Origin: Prorocentrum cordatum
Taxonomy: Eukaryota > Sar > Dinophyceae > Prorocentrales > Prorocentraceae
Assembly: GCA_963575745.1 (NCBI GenBank)
Contig: CAUYUJ010020681.1
Location: forward strand, 1-64,000
DNA: 64,000 bases
Direction: 5' to 3'
Every line of letters begins with the position of its first letter. Position 1 is the first letter of the stretch. The notes beneath the pieces are model-generated. The model was not told where the DNA came from, did not search any database, and saw only the letters and a program-made list of their open reading frames with translations. Below, in pieces: positions 1-12,086 of the stretch. The translations under genes and the position numbers were made by a program.

Positions 1-1135
1 TTTGGTGACTTTTAGTCGGTTGAAAATTTCGTTCTCGAAATTTGACCATTCGTAGAGCTCTAGTATTTTTTCCCATGATATTCGATCTTATTCCCGCTCG
101 CCATCTTGATCTCAGCTCGATCGGGTAACTTTGAAGGCCAAAAAGCAGGCAGGCGGGAACGGCCGTTTCGAGTCATCTTGATACGCGCTGTCGGTTTTTT
201 CAAGATAACTCGAGCTTCAGGACAGCTACAGAGCTGGTCAGCACAGGTAATGCATCCAGAATGATCAGGCGCGTTCGCCTGTTAAATCCAGAGGTCTGAA
301 CTCGGTCTGCTAGCCGAGCTAGGGTCGCAAACCTATTCGTATTATTCGAGTCATTGTAGCAGACGCTCTCGTTTTTTCGTATACGCGCTGTCGGTTTTCT
401 TAAGATAACTCGAGCTTCAGGACAGCTACAGAGCTGGTCAGCACAGCTAATGCATTCAGAATGATCAGGCGCGTTCGCCTGTTGAATCAGAGGTCTGAAC
501 TCGGTCTGCTAGCCGAGCTAGGGTCGCAAACCTATTCGTATTATTCGAGTCATTGTAGCAGACGCTCTCGGTTTTTCGTACTTAACTCGATCTGTAGGGC
601 AGCCACAGAGCTGATAATCACAGAAATCGATTGAGAATTATCAGGCGCGTTCGTCTGTTGAATCAAGAGCTCTGAACTCGGCCTGCTCCCGAGCTAGGTT
701 CGCGAACCTATTGGTATTGTTCGAGTCATCTTGAGAAGTGCTCTCGGTTTTCTGTACTTAAATCGTGCTGGGGGGGGGCTACAGTGCTGCTGGTCACAGG
801 AATCGATTTCGAGACATCAGGCGCGTCCGTTCGTCGAACCGAGAGCTCGGAGCTCAGGCTGCATGGGGGGCTGCAGAGCTGGTAATCATAGGAATCGATC
901 CGCAGACATCAGACGCGTCCGCCTGTTGCATTCAGAGGTCTCAACTCGGTTTCATACTCGATCTCGATTGGAAAACTGTTCGTTTGTTTTGTTAGAGTCA
1001 TCTTGAGAGGTCTATAATCGCTTGGACTGAAAAACTAGTCGTTCTCTGAAATTCTTTTCCACATTATATATTGTCAGGAAGCTCTACGAGTCCCCGGCGG
1101 TAAGAAAGGTTGACGGTTTACCGCCGGCGCCCAGT
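1..1135 (+). repeat. Family A cassette, 5' truncated by window edge
   Basis: Begins inside the conserved family A body (TTTGGTGACTTTTAGTCGG, then the block ending in CTCGATCGGGTAAC). It continues through about four diverged monomers; the AACTCGAG-type start recurs near 206, 401 and 583. It ends with GGAAGCTCTACGAGT and the hairpin tail at 1094-1127 followed by GGCGCCCAGT. The same order of parts is seen in more than fifteen other places, which is why I treat it as one unit. The ORFs inside are short and not conserved between copies, so I regard it as non-coding. Confidence 0.8.
1094..1135 (+). other. Hairpin tail (type example of about 25 in the window)
   Basis: CCGGCGGTAA (1094-1103) is perfectly complementary to TTACCGCCGG (1118-1127) with a 14-base loop containing GGTTGACGG; GGCGCCCAGT-like sequence follows. 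Other + strand copies lie near 1484, 2663, 3994, 5593, 6111, 6448, 6632, 8134, 9699, 10593, 15947, 17029, 20017, 29892 and 48083. Copies on the - strand lie near 12606, 13092, 14166, 18239, 21667, 21985, 23130, 24237, 25229 and 26959. It closes both family A and family B cassettes. Half-copies without the left arm end the LINE copies at 37979-38006, 40392-40409, 46716-46738 and 49444-49472. Confidence 0.85.
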
Positions 1136-1523
1136 TATTGCTGGAAGCTTAACAGTAATACCCTAGAGGAATTCCGGCGCGGGGTGGAGCTAGTTGGTCG
1201 ACCCGGCCAGAAAGGACAATGTGACAACTTTTGCCTGGTTTTGCGAACATTTCAAAGATATTTGACTATTTCTTTTGAAAAAGCAGATTTTTACGCCGAG
1301 CATTGGCATACAAACTCGTCTCTGACAGCAGCTCAGCTCTCTCGATGCATTTTTGTATGAGTTGACTTCCGGCAATTGAGCGAATATGAATATCGAAAGA
1401 CTCAAATTTCAAGATTTTCGAAAAATCTCCGTTTTTTGATTCTGTGTCGATCTCTTGCGAGTGAGAGGAGCTCTACGAGGTTCCCGGCGGTGACCAGGTT
1501 GGCGGTTCACTGCCGGCGCCAGT
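1136..1523 (+). repeat. Family B cassette with chimeric cap
   Basis: Starts with a piece of the family A cap (ATTGCTGGAAGCTTAA), which runs into the family B cap (GAGGAATTCCGGCGCGGGG) and then the family B body (GGACAATGTGACAACTTTTG...CAAAGATATTTGAC...AAAGCAGATTTTT). Ends GAGCTCTACGAGGTTCCCGG plus the hairpin tail near 1484-1516. No conserved ORF. The hybrid cap suggests recombination or template switching between families. Confidence 0.7.
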
Positions 1524-2704
1524 TCCGGAGCGCTGGAGAGCTAGTTGGTAAGAAAAATCTCGACGGACCTTTTGCTGACTTTTGGTCGGTTGAAAATTTG
1601 ATTCTCGAAATTTGACCATTCGTTAGAGCTCTAGTATTTTTTCCCGTGATATTCGTTCTTATTCCCGCTCGCCATCTTGATCTCAGCTCGATCGGGTAAC
1701 TTTGAAGGCCAAAAAGCGTCCCGGCGGGAACGACCGTTTCGAGTCATCTTGATACGCGCTGTCGGTATTTTATACTTAACTCGAGCTGTAGGGCAGCTAC
1801 AGAGCTGGTAAGCACAGCTATCTCACTCAGAATCATCAGGCGCGCTCGCCTGTTGAATCTAGAGGTCTGAACTCGGTCTGCCAGCCGAGCTAGGTCCGCA
1901 ATCCTATTCGTATTATTCGAGTCATCTTGATAGAAAGTCTCGATTTTCTGTACTTAACTCGAGCTTTAGGGCAGCTACAGTGCTGTTAAGCACACCTAGA
2001 ATTATCACGCGCGTTCGACTGTCGAATCTAGAGGTCTGAAATCGGTCTGCTAGCCGAGCTAGGTCCGCAAACCTCTTCGTATTATTCGAGTCATCTTGAT
2101 GGACGCTCTCGGTTTTTTGTACTTTTACTCGAGCTGTAGGGCAGCTACAGGGCTCATTGTGACATACATCGATGGGGAATCATCAATCGCGTTCGTTTAT
2201 TGAAGCGAGAGCTCTGAACTCGGCCTGCTGCCCGAACTAGGTTCGCGAAACTGTTCGTATTGTCTGAATAATCTTGAGACGTGCTCTCAATTTTCTGCAC
2301 TCAACTCGTGCTGGGGGAGGGCTACAGTGCTGCAGGTCACATATATCGATTTGCACACATCAGGCGCGTTCGTCGGTCGATTCCAGAGCTCGGAACTCGA
2401 GTCGATACTGTCGGTTGTCTGCACTTAACTCTGGCTGTAGGGGGGCTTCAGGGCTGGGAATCAGATGAGTGGATTTACATCATACGCGCCCGCCTGTCGC
2501 ATTCAGAGGTCTGAACTCGGTTTGATACTCGAACTGGATTGCGAAACTGTTTGTTTTTTGTTAGCGTTATCTTGAGAGGTCTGAAATCGCTTGGGCCTAA
2601 AAAATAGTCGTTCTTTGAAGTTTTTCCCCAAGTATACATTGTCAGGAAGCTCTACGAGTCCCCCGGCGGTAAGAAAGGTTGACGGTTTACCGCCGGCGTC
2701 CAGT
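1524..2704 (+). repeat. Family A cassette
   Basis: A partial cap (CCGGAGCGCTGGAGAGCTAGTT) leads into the A body (AAAAATCTCGACGGACCTTTTG), then monomers of about 180 bp and the A terminus ending at a perfect hairpin tail (2663-2672 with 2687-2696). It has an ordered series of monomer types: GCTAGCCGAGC-type first, then GGGGGAGGGCTACAG-type, then GGGGGGCTTCAGGG-type. Confidence 0.8.
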
Positions 2705-2740
2705 TGGCCCAGCCGGCCGAGGCGGACAATGTGGCAACTT
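2705..2740 (+). repeat. Family B remnant
   Basis: A fragment of about 36 bases of the family B body (GCCGGCCGAGGCGGACAATG) lies between the preceding tail and the next family A cap. Confidence 0.6.
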
Positions 2741-4035
2741 AACTCGTAGAGCTTCCCTTAGCTAGTAACTCGTAGAGCTTCCCTTAGAAAGTTATTGCTG
2801 GAAGCTTGAGAGTACTTCCGGAGCGCTGGAGAGCTAGTTGGCAAGAAAAATCTCGACGGACCTTTTGGTGACTTTTGGTCGGTTGACAATTTTGTTGTGA
2901 AAATTTGACAATTCGTTAGAGCTCTAGTATTTTTTCCCGTCATATTCGATCTTATTCCTGCTCGCCATCTCGATCTCAGCTCGATCGGGTATATTTTACT
3001 GCCAAAAAGCGTCCCGGCGGGAACGGCCGTTTCGAGTTATTTTGATACGCGTTGTCGGTATTTTGTTCTTAACTCGAGCTGTAGGGCAGCTACAGAGCTG
3101 GTAAGCACACCTATCGCATTCAGAATTTTCAGGCGCGTTCTCCTGTTGAATCCAGAGGTCTGAACTCGGTCTGCTAGCCGAGCTAGGTCCGCAAACCTAT
3201 TCGTATTATTCGAGTCGTCTTGACAGACGCTCTCGGTTTTCTGTACTTAACTCGAGCTGTAGGGCAGCTACGGAACTGGTAAGCACATCTATCGCATTCA
3301 GAATCATCAGGCGCGTTCGCCTGTTGAATCCAGAGGTCTGAACTCGGTCTGCTAGCCGAGCTAGGTCCGCAAACCTATTCGTATTATTGAGTCGTCTTGG
3401 CAGATGCTCTCGGTTTCTTGTACTTAACTCGACCTGTAGGTCAGCTACAGAGCTGATTGTCACCGACATCGATGAGAAATCATCAGTCGCGTTCGTCCAT
3501 TGAAGCGGGAGCTCTGAAGTCGGCCTCCTGCCCGAGCTAGGTTCGCGAAACTATTCGTATTGTCCGAATCATCTTGAGACGTGCTCTCAATTTTCTGCAC
3601 TCAACTCGTGCTGGGGAAGGGCTACAATGCTGCGGGTCACAGATATCGATTTGCACACATCAGGCACGTCTGTTGGTCGATTCTAGAGCTCGGAACTCGG
3701 TCTGCTGAACTATTTTTATTATTCGAGTCGACACTGTCGGATTTCTGCACTTAACTCGGGTTGTAGGAAGCTGCAGGGCTGGGAATCACATGAGTGGATT
3801 CGCAGACATCAGACGCGCCCGCCTGTCGCATTGAGAGGTCTGAACTCGGTTCGATACTCGAACTGGGTTGCGAAACTGTTTCTTTTTTGGTTAGAGTCAT
3901 CTTGAGAGGTCTGAAATCGCTTGGGCTGAAAAGCTAGTCGTACTTTGCAGTTTTTTTCAACACTATATACTGTCAGGAAGCTCTACGAGTCCCCCGGCGG
4001 TAAGAAAGGTTGACGGTTTACCGCCGGCGCCCAGT
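2741..4035 (+). repeat. Family A cassette with doubled cap
   Basis: Starts with two tandem copies of AACTCGTAGAGCTTCCCTTAG (2741 and about 2767), then the rest of the cap, the A body, monomers and the hairpin tail at 3994-4027. The doubled cap is a direct sign of cassette-end stacking. Confidence 0.8.
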
Positions 4036-5634
4036 TATAGCTGGAAGCTAAGAGTAATTCCGGCGCGCTGGAGAGCTAGTTGGCTCGAAAAAAAAAGAAC
4101 TGAACTTTTCACAACTTTTGGTCGATTGAAAATTATGTTCTCGAAATTTGACAATTCGTTAGAGCTCTAGTATTTTTTCCCGTGATATTCGTTCTTATTC
4201 CCGCTCGCCATCTTGATCTCAGCTCGATCGGGTACCTTTTACTGCCAAAAAGCAGACTGGTGGGATCGACCGTTTCGAGTCATCTTGATATGCGTTGTCG
4301 GTATTTTGTACTTAACTCGAGCTGTAGGACAGTCACAGAGCTGGTAAGCACAGCTATCGCACTCAGAATCATCAGGCGCGTTCGCCTGTTGAATCCATAG
4401 GTCTGAACTCGGTCTGTTAGCATAGCTAGGTCCGCAAACCTATTCGTATTATTCGAGTCAACTTGATACGCGTTGTCGGTATTCTCTACTTAACTCGAGC
4501 TGTAGGGCAGCTACAGTGCTGGTAAGCACACCTATCGTACTCAGAATCATCAGGCGCGTTCGCCTGTTGAATCCATAGGTCTGAACTCGGTCTCCTAGTC
4601 GAGCTAGGTCCGCAAAGCTATTCGTATTATTCGAGTCAACTTGATACGCGTTGTCGATATTTTATACTTAACTCGAGCTCTAGGGCAGCTACAGTGCTGG
4701 TAAGCACACCTATCGCACTCAGAATCATCAGGCGCGTTCGCCTGTTGAATCCATAGGTCTGAACTCGGTCTGCTAGCCGAGCTAGGTCCGCAAACCTATT
4801 CGTATTATTCGAGTCAACTTGATACGCGTGGTGGGTATTTTTGTACTTAACTCGAGCTGCAGGCAGCTACAGTGCTGGTGAGCACAGCTATCGCACTCAG
4901 AATCATCAGGCGCGTTCGCCTCTTGACTCCAGAGGTGAACTCGATCTGCTAGCCGAGTTAGGTCCGCAAACCTATTCGTATTATTCGAGTCATCTTGGTA
5001 AACGCTCTCGGTATTTTCTGTACTTAACTCGAGCTGTAGCAGCTACAGAGCCTACAGTCACAGAAATCGATTGAGAATTATCAGGCGCGTTTGTCTGTTG
5101 TAACAAGAGCTCTGAACTCGGCCTGCTGCTCGAGCTAGGTTCGCGAAACTATGCGTATTGTCCGAATCATCGTGAAAAGTGCTCAATTTTCTGCACTCAA
5201 CTCGTGGTGGGGGAGGGCTACAGTGCTGCGGGTCATAGAAGTCGATTTGCACACATCAGGCGCGTTGGTTGGTCGATTCGAGAGCTCAGAACTTGGTCTG
5301 CTGCTCGAAACAGGTCTGCGAAACTATTATATTATTCGAGTGCTCCTGAGAGATGCTGTCGGTTTTCTGCACTTAACTCGGGCTGTAGGGGGGCTGCAGG
5401 GCTGGTAATCACATGAGTCGATTCGCAGACATCAGACGCGTCCGCCTCGCATTGAGAGGTCTGAACACGGTCTGATCAGACGCGTCCGCTTGTCGCATTC
5501 AGAGGTCAAAAAATATTCACTATGAGTCAGAATGTTGGTAGGTGCTCTCGGTTTTCTCAACTTAAGTCGAGCTTGGAAGCTCTACGAGTTCCCCGGCGGT
5601 AACCAAGGTTGACGGTTTACCGCCGGCGCCCAGT
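4036..5634 (+). repeat. Family A cassette
   Basis: Partial cap, A body with a GGCTCGAAAAAAAAAGAACTG variant, and about seven monomers of 165-190 bp that include several near-identical GCTAGCCGAGC-type monomers at 4310-4960. Ends in a hairpin tail (5593-5626). Confidence 0.8.
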
Positions 5635-6671
5635 TTGGGTGGTTTTGCAATTTTTTGAAAGATATTTGACAATTCATTTTGAGAAAGCAGATTTTTACTC
5701 CCAGCATTGAGATATAAACTTTGTTCCCTGAGCAGCTCAGCCCTCTAGAGTATCTCGTGGAGCTCTTCGTCATCGATGAGCTAGAGGAATTCCGGCGCGG
5801 GGTGGAGCTAGTTGGCCCACCCGGCCGAGGCGGACAATGTGACAACTTTTGGGTGGTTTTGCGATTTTTTCAAAGATATTTGACAATTCATTTTGAGAAA
5901 CCAGATTTTTCGCACCTGTAAACGACTATAAGGGCCTCTCTGTCTTAGTATGAGCTCTGTAGGCGCACTTTCACTATCAAAACACTTGGCGCAACTATCT
6001 TCATGTCGACACGAAAAAAATCAATTTTCCTGTTTTTCGAGAAATGCTTCGAGAAGCTCTCTCTTTCGACTCCGAGCACTCCTTCGCGTGGAATGAGCTC
6101 TACGAGGTTCCCGGCGGTGACCAGGTTGACGGTTCACCGCCGGCGCCAGTTGGTCGACCCGGCCAGAAAGGACAAAGTGGTAACTTTTGGGTGGTTTTGC
6201 GATTTTTTGAAAGATATTTGACAATTCATTTTGAGAAAGCAGATTTTTCGCACCTGTAAACGACTATAAGGGCCTCTCTGTCTTAGTATGAGCTCTGTAG
6301 GCGCAGTTTTACTATCACAACACTTGGCGGAACCATCTTCATGTCGACACGAATAAAACAATTTTTCAGTTTTTCGAGAAATGCTTCGAGAAGCTCTCTC
6401 TTTCGACTCCGAGCACTCTTACGCGTGAAATGAGCTCTACGAGGTTCCCGGCGGTGACCAGGTTGACGGTTCACCGCCGGCGCCAGTCATTTTGAGTACC
6501 AGTTCACTTGGAGGAACCGACTTCATGTTGACTCCGAAAAATCTCAACTTGAAGTTTTTGTAGAAAAGCTCCCAGAAGTTCCCGCTTTGATGCTGAGCTT
6601 TCTCACGGATGCAAGGAGCTCTACGAGGTTCCCGGCGGTGACCAGGTTGACGGTTCACCGCCGGCGCCAGT
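5635..6671 (+). repeat. Cluster of family B cassettes
   Basis: Four successive family B pieces: 5635-5748 (body fragment), 5749-6150, 6151-6487 and 6488-6671. The last three end GAGCTCTACGAGGTTCCCGG with the GGTGACC-loop variant of the hairpin tail (6111, 6448, 6632), followed by GGCGCCAGT. The 5749 unit has a full B cap. Head-to-tail stacking with every unit cut at the same tail end suggests insertion next to a pre-existing tail. Confidence 0.75.
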
Positions 6672-8175
6672 TCCGGCGCGCTGGAGAGCTAGTTGGCTCG
6701 AAAAAAAAGAACTGAACTTTTCACAACTTTTGGTCATTTGAAAATTATGTTCTCAAAATTTGACAATTCGTTAGAGCTCTAGTATTTTTTCCCGTGATAT
6801 TCGATCTTATTGCCGCTCGCCATCTTGATCTCAGCTCGATCGGGTAGCTTTTACTGCCAAAAAGCACACTGACGGGATCGGCCGTTTCGAGTCATCTTGA
6901 TACGCGTTGTCGGTATTTTGTACTTAACTCGAGCTATAGGACAACTACAGAGCTGGTAAGCACAGCTATCGCACTCAGAATGATCAGGCGCCTTCGCCTG
7001 TTGAGTCCATAGGTCTGAACTCGCGCGTTGTCGGTATTTTCTGATCAACTCGAGCCATAGAGCAGCTACAATGCTGGTAAGCACGCCTATCGCACTCAGA
7101 ATCATCAGGCGCGTTCGCCTGTTGGATCCATAGGTCTGAACTCGGTCTGCTAGCCGAGTTAGGTCCGCAAACCTACTCGTATTATTCGAGTCAACTTGAT
7201 ACGCGTTGTCGGTATTTTCTACTTTAGGACAGCTACAGTATTGGTAAGCACACGTATCGCACTCAGAATCATCATGCGTGTTCTTCTGTTGAATCCATAG
7301 GTCTCAAATCGTCTGCTAGTCGAGCTAGGTTCGCAAACCTATTCGTATTATTCGAGTCAACTTGATACGCGTGGTGGGTATTTTGTACTTAATTCGAGCT
7401 GCAGGGCAGCTACAGTGCTGGTAAGCACGCCTATCGGACTCAGAATCATCAGGCGCGTTCGCCTCTTGACTCCAGAGGTCTGAACTCGGTCTGCTAGCCG
7501 AGGTAGGTCCGCAAATCTATTCGTATGATTCGAGTCATCTTGACAAACGCTCTCGATATTTCCTTAAATCGAACTGTAGGCAGCTACAGAGCTTACAGTC
7601 ACAGAAATCGATTGATAATTATCGGGCACGTTTGTATGTCGTATCGAGAGCTCTGAACTCGGCCTGCTGCCCGAGCTAGGTTCGCGAAACTATTTATATT
7701 TTTCGAATCATCGTGAGAAGTGCTCTCAATTTTCTGCACTCAACTCGTGCTGGGGGAGGGCTACAGTGCTGCGGGTCATAGAAATCGATTTGCACACATC
7801 AGGCGCGTTCGTTGGTCGATTCGAGAGCTCAGCACTTGGTCTGCTGCTCGAAACAGGTCTGCGAAACTATTATATTATTCGAGTCATCCTGAGAGATCCG
7901 GTGTTCTGCACTTAACTCGGGCTGTAGGTGGGCTGCAGGGCTGGTAATCACATGAGTCGATTCGCAGACATCAGACGCGTCCGCCTGTCGCATTGAGAGG
8001 TCTGAACTCGGTCTCATCAGACGCGTCCGCTTGTCGCATTCAGAGGTCAAAAAATATTCACTATGAGTCAGAATGTTGGTAGGTGCTCTCAGTTTTCTCA
8101 ACTTAAGTCGAGCTTGGAAGCTCTACGAGTTCCCCGGCGGTAACCAAGGTTGACGGTTTACCGCCGGCGCCCAGT
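6672..8175 (+). repeat. Family A cassette
   Basis: Partial cap, A body, about seven monomers and a hairpin tail at 8134-8167. Its terminal part (the stretch with CAAAAAATATTCACTATGAG) is nearly the same as those of the units ending at 5634 and 9740, so these three form a subfamily. Confidence 0.8.
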
Positions 8176-9740
8176 AATTCCGGCGCGCTGGAGAGCTAGC
8201 TGGCTCGAAAAAAAAGAACTGAACTTTTCACAACTTTTGGTCGGTTGAAAATTATGTTCTCGGAATTTGACCATTCGTTAGAGCTCTAGTATTTTTTCCC
8301 GTGATATTCGATCTTACTTATTCCCGCTCGCCATCTTGATCTCAGCTCGATCGGGTACCTTTTACTGCCAAAAAGCACACTGGCGGGATCGGTCGTTTCG
8401 AGTCATCTTGATACGCGTTGTCGGTATTTTGTACTTAACTCGAGCTGTAGGACAGCTACAGATCTGGTAAGCACAGCTATCGCACTCAGAATCATCAGGC
8501 GCGTTCGCCTGTTGAATCCATAGGTCTGAACTCGGTCTGCTAGCCGAGCTAGGTGCGCAAACCTATTCGTATTAATCGAGTCAACTTGATACGCGTTGTC
8601 GGTATTTTCTACTTAAGTTGAGCTGTAGAGCAGCTACAGTGCTGGTAAGCACACCTATCGCACTCAGAATCATCAGGCGCGTTCGCCTGTTGACTCCATA
8701 GGTCTGAACTCGGTCTGCTAGCCGAGATAGGTCCGCAAACCTATTCGTATTAATCGAGTCAACTTGATACGCGTTTCGGTATTTTCTACTCTTCTCGAGC
8801 TGTAGGGCAGCTACAGTGCTGGTAAGCACACCTATCGCTCTCAGAATCATCAGGCGCGTTCGCCTGTTGAATCCATAGGTCTGAACTCGGTCTGCTAGCC
8901 GAGCTAGATCCGCAAACCTATTCGTATTATTCGAGTCATCTTGATACGCGTTCTCGGTATTTTGTACTTAACTCGAGCTGTAGGACAGCTACAGAGCTTG
9001 TAAGCACAGCTATCGCACTCAGAATCATCAGGCGCGTTCGCCTCTTGACTCCAGAGGTCTGGACTCGGTCTGCTCGCCTAGGTCCGCAAATCTATTCGTA
9101 TTATTCGAGTCATCTTAACAAACGCTCGGTATTTTCTGTACTTAACTCGAGCTGTAGGCAGCTACAGAGCTACAGTCACAGAAATCGATTGAGAATTATC
9201 GGGCGCGTTTGTCTGTTGTATCAAGAGCTCTGAACTCGGCCTGCTGCTCGAGCTAGGTTCGCGAAACTATTCGTATTGTCCGAATCATCGTGAAAAGTGC
9301 TCTCAATTTTCTGCACTCAACTCGTGCTGGGGGAGGGCTACAGTGCTGCGGGTCATAGAAATCGATTTGCACACATCAGGCGCGTTCGTTGGTCGATTCG
9401 AAAGCTCAGAACTTGGTCTGCTTCTCGAAACAGGTCTGCGAAACTATTATATTATTCGAGTCATCCTGAGAGATGCTGTCGGTTTTCTGCACTTAACTCG
9501 GGCTGTAGGGGGGCAGGGCTGGTAATCACATGAGTCGATTCGCAGACATCAGACGCGTCCGCCTGTCGCATTGGGAGGTCTGAACTCGGTCTGATCAGAC
9601 GCGTCCGCTTGTCGCATTCAGAGGTCAAAAAATATTCACTATGAGTCCGAATGTTGGTAGGTGCTCTCGGTTTTCAGCTTGGAAGCTCTACGAGTTCCCC
9701 GGCGGTAACCAAGGTTGACGGTTTACCGCCGGCGCCCAGT
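8176..9740 (+). repeat. Family A cassette
   Basis: Same subfamily as the previous unit. Partial cap (TAATTCCGGCGCGCTGGAG), A body, then about seven monomers. The CAGGCGCGTTCGCCTG hairpin core is intact in several of them. Ends in a hairpin tail at 9699-9732. Confidence 0.8.
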
Positions 9741-10255
9741 TTCCCGGATAGCTCCTTGGAGAGCTAGGGGTTTCAGAGAAGAAGCCGGAGGTGGGTGGTG
9801 AGGGGCACACGCCCGCTTCCGCCGGTCCACGATCCTCGCAGCGAGTTGCCGGAGGTTGCAGCGGGTCCGGGGGCGTGGCTTCCTAGCGTTTCCCAATGCG
9901 CGTGGCTCAAGCGCGAAGCGAAGCGTTTCGGCAGAGCTTCGGCAGAGCTTCGCCAGTGCTCGCAGGCTTCCAGGCAGAGGTGGCGTGGTATTTTTCACAG
10001 AGCCCCGCGCGTCGTAAAAGACGCCCTCGCAGCCGTCTCCTGCGAGGTTTCCGGCGCCCCACGCATCGTTCCAGGCGGCATAGGTCGCCGTGCGGCGGGA
10101 GCGCTCTGCGCTCCGCGCCTTGTTTCGCTATCCGGGTTTTTCCCGGATAGCTCCTTGGATAGCTAAGGGTTTCAGAGGAGAAGCCGAAGGTGGGTGGTAA
10201 GAGCGACGCGCCCACTTCTGCCGGTCCACCATCCTCGCAGCGAGTTGCCGGAGGT
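9741..10255 (+). repeat. Family C GC-rich element
   Basis: Inserted exactly between a tail (ends 9740) and a family B-like cap (starts 10256). It starts TTCCCGGATAGCTCCTTGGA, and the same TCCCGGATAGCTCC block recurs at about 10141, so this copy is an internal near-duplication. Contains CCACGATCCTCGCAGCGAGT and GCAGCGGGTCCGGGGGCG. Related GC-rich stretches occur at 10634-11035, 12087-12466, 14912-15480, 17070-17376 and 28143-28446. Confidence 0.6.
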
Positions 10256-10633
10256 ACATCGTAGAGCTCTTCGGCAAAGAGCTAAGAGGAATTCGGGCGC
10301 AGGGTGGAGCTAGTTGGCCGGCCCGACGAAAAGAGAGAATGTGGTAACTCGGGGTAGGTGTTTTTCACTTTGTGCAAAATTTTGAAGTTCGTTTTTAGAA
10401 TTGAGATTTTTATTCCCTGTAGTAAGCTATGGCGAACCTGCTGGTAAATTTTCCATGGCTCTAGGTCCATGGAGGAACCCACTGTCTGAAAACCGAAAAA
10501 TCGTCATTTCTCGAATTTTTCGGCTCTCGCTTCAGAAGCTTCCTTCACGTGTTCGGAGGAACGCTGTGTAAGAAGAGAGCTCTACGAGGTGCCCGGCGGT
10601 AACTTGGTTGACGGTTTACCGCCGGTTCCCAGT
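10256..10633 (+). repeat. Family B cassette (diverged)
   Basis: Variant B cap (ATCGTAGAGCTCTTCGGCAA), a body with GACGAAAAGAGAGAATGTGG, and a hairpin tail at 10593-10625 with an AACTT loop and GGTTCCCAGT ending. Confidence 0.65.
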
Positions 10634-11035
10634 TGCAGCGGGTCCGGGGGCGTGGCTTCCTAGCGTTTGCCTATACGCGTGGCTGAAGGGTGCGCGAAGC
10701 GCTTCTGCAGAGCTTCGGCAGAGCTTCGTCAGTTCTCGCAGGCTCCTAGGCAGAGGTGTCGTGGTAGGTTTCACAGAGTCCCGCGCGTCGTAAAAGACGC
10801 CCCCGCAGGCGTATCTTGCGAGGTTTCCAGCACCCCACGTATCGTTCGAAGCGACCTGGCAGAGATGGCCGTGCGGCGCTTTGGAGCGCTCTGCGCTCCG
10901 CGCCTTGCCTCGCTATCGGGTTTTGGCCGCTTACAAGTGGGCGCTACGAAGTGAACGCTACCAAGTGGACGCTACCAAGTGAATTCTCTTTGCTCTCTCT
11001 CCGGGTTTTGGACGCTTCTAAGTTATACAGGATAT
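10634..11035 (+). repeat. Family C GC-rich element, second copy
   Basis: Follows the tail directly and shares GCAGCGGGTCCGGGGGCG and GGCTTCCTAGCGTTT with the copy at 9741. It grades into a short stretch with three GCTAC-AAGTG repeats at 10935-10980 (GGGCGCTACGAAGTG, ACGCTACCAAGTG). Then inverted family A sequence starts. Confidence 0.5.
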
Positions 11036-12086
11036 ATAGTTTTCCAGCCCAAGCAATTTCAGATCTCTCGGATGCAAGAGCCGAACGCCCCCATGCTTCT
11101 GGATTGTCTCCTGCACGAACTCTGCATCTCTTCTACAGCCCGATTTACAAATCGACAGCACCTCTCAAGATGACTCGAACAATACAAATAGTTAGCGAAC
11201 CTGGATCGAGTAGTAGACCGAATCCAGATCTCTGCATACGACAGACGGACGCGTCTGATGTCTCTGCATCGATTTCTGTAACTATCAGCCCTGCCACTCC
11301 CCTATAGCCCGAGTTAAGTGCAGGAAACCGACAGCAGCTCTCACTATGACTCGAACAATACCAATAGTTTCGTGGACCTAGATTCAAAATACGGACGCGT
11401 CTGATGTCCCCGAATCGATTCTAGTGATTACCAGCCACGGAGCCCTCTACAGTCAGAGTTAAGTGCAGAGAAGCGACAGCATCTCTCAGGATGACGAACA
11501 ATACGAATAGTTTTGCGATCCTAGATCGGGCAGCAAACCGAGTTCAGAACTCTGGATTCAACAGCCAACAGCCAATGATGATTATGAATTATATTCTGTA
11601 CGTATAAGCTCTGTAGCTATCCTGATGCTCGAGTTGAGTAGAGAAAAGCGAGAGCGTCTGCCAAGTGGACTCAAATAATACGAATAGGTTTACGGACCTA
11701 GCTCGGCTAGCAGACCGAATTCAGACCTCTGCGTTCAACAGGCGAACGCGCCTGATCATTCTGAATTGATTAGCTGTGCTTACCAGCTCTGTAGCGAAAA
11801 TCGTTACCGCGTATCAAGATAACTCGAAACAGCTGATCCCGCGCGTGTGCTTTTTGGCAGCAAAAGGTACCCGAGCTGAGATCAAGATGGCGAGCGGGAA
11901 TAAGATCGAATATCACGGGGAAAAAATTAGAGCCCTAACAAATGTTGAACTCCGAGGACAAAATATTCAACCGACCAAAAGCCACCAAAAGGTCCGTCGA
12001 GATTTCTCTTGCCAACTAGCTATGCAGCGCAACGGAATTACTCTTAAGCTTCCAGCATTAACTTGCTAGGGGAAGCTCTACGAGTT
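11036..12086 (-). repeat. Family A cassette, inverted
   Basis: Reverse complement of the A unit. The distal terminus (CCCAAGCAATTTCAGATC) comes first, then five to six monomers, the A body (AAAGGTACCCGAGCTGAGAT) and the cap, ending GGGGAAGCTCTACGAGTT. The hairpin tail at the left end is missing, so this copy is truncated there. Confidence 0.75.

Noticed and set aside
9896-9915. TGGCTCAAG inside family C, resembling the end of a spliced leader
   Set aside because: Only nine bases match and the upstream part (ATGCGCG) does not fit the leader.
10667-11307. 163-codon ORF spanning family C and inverted family A
   Set aside because: It crosses a repeat boundary, so it cannot be an old gene, and no other copy keeps the frame.
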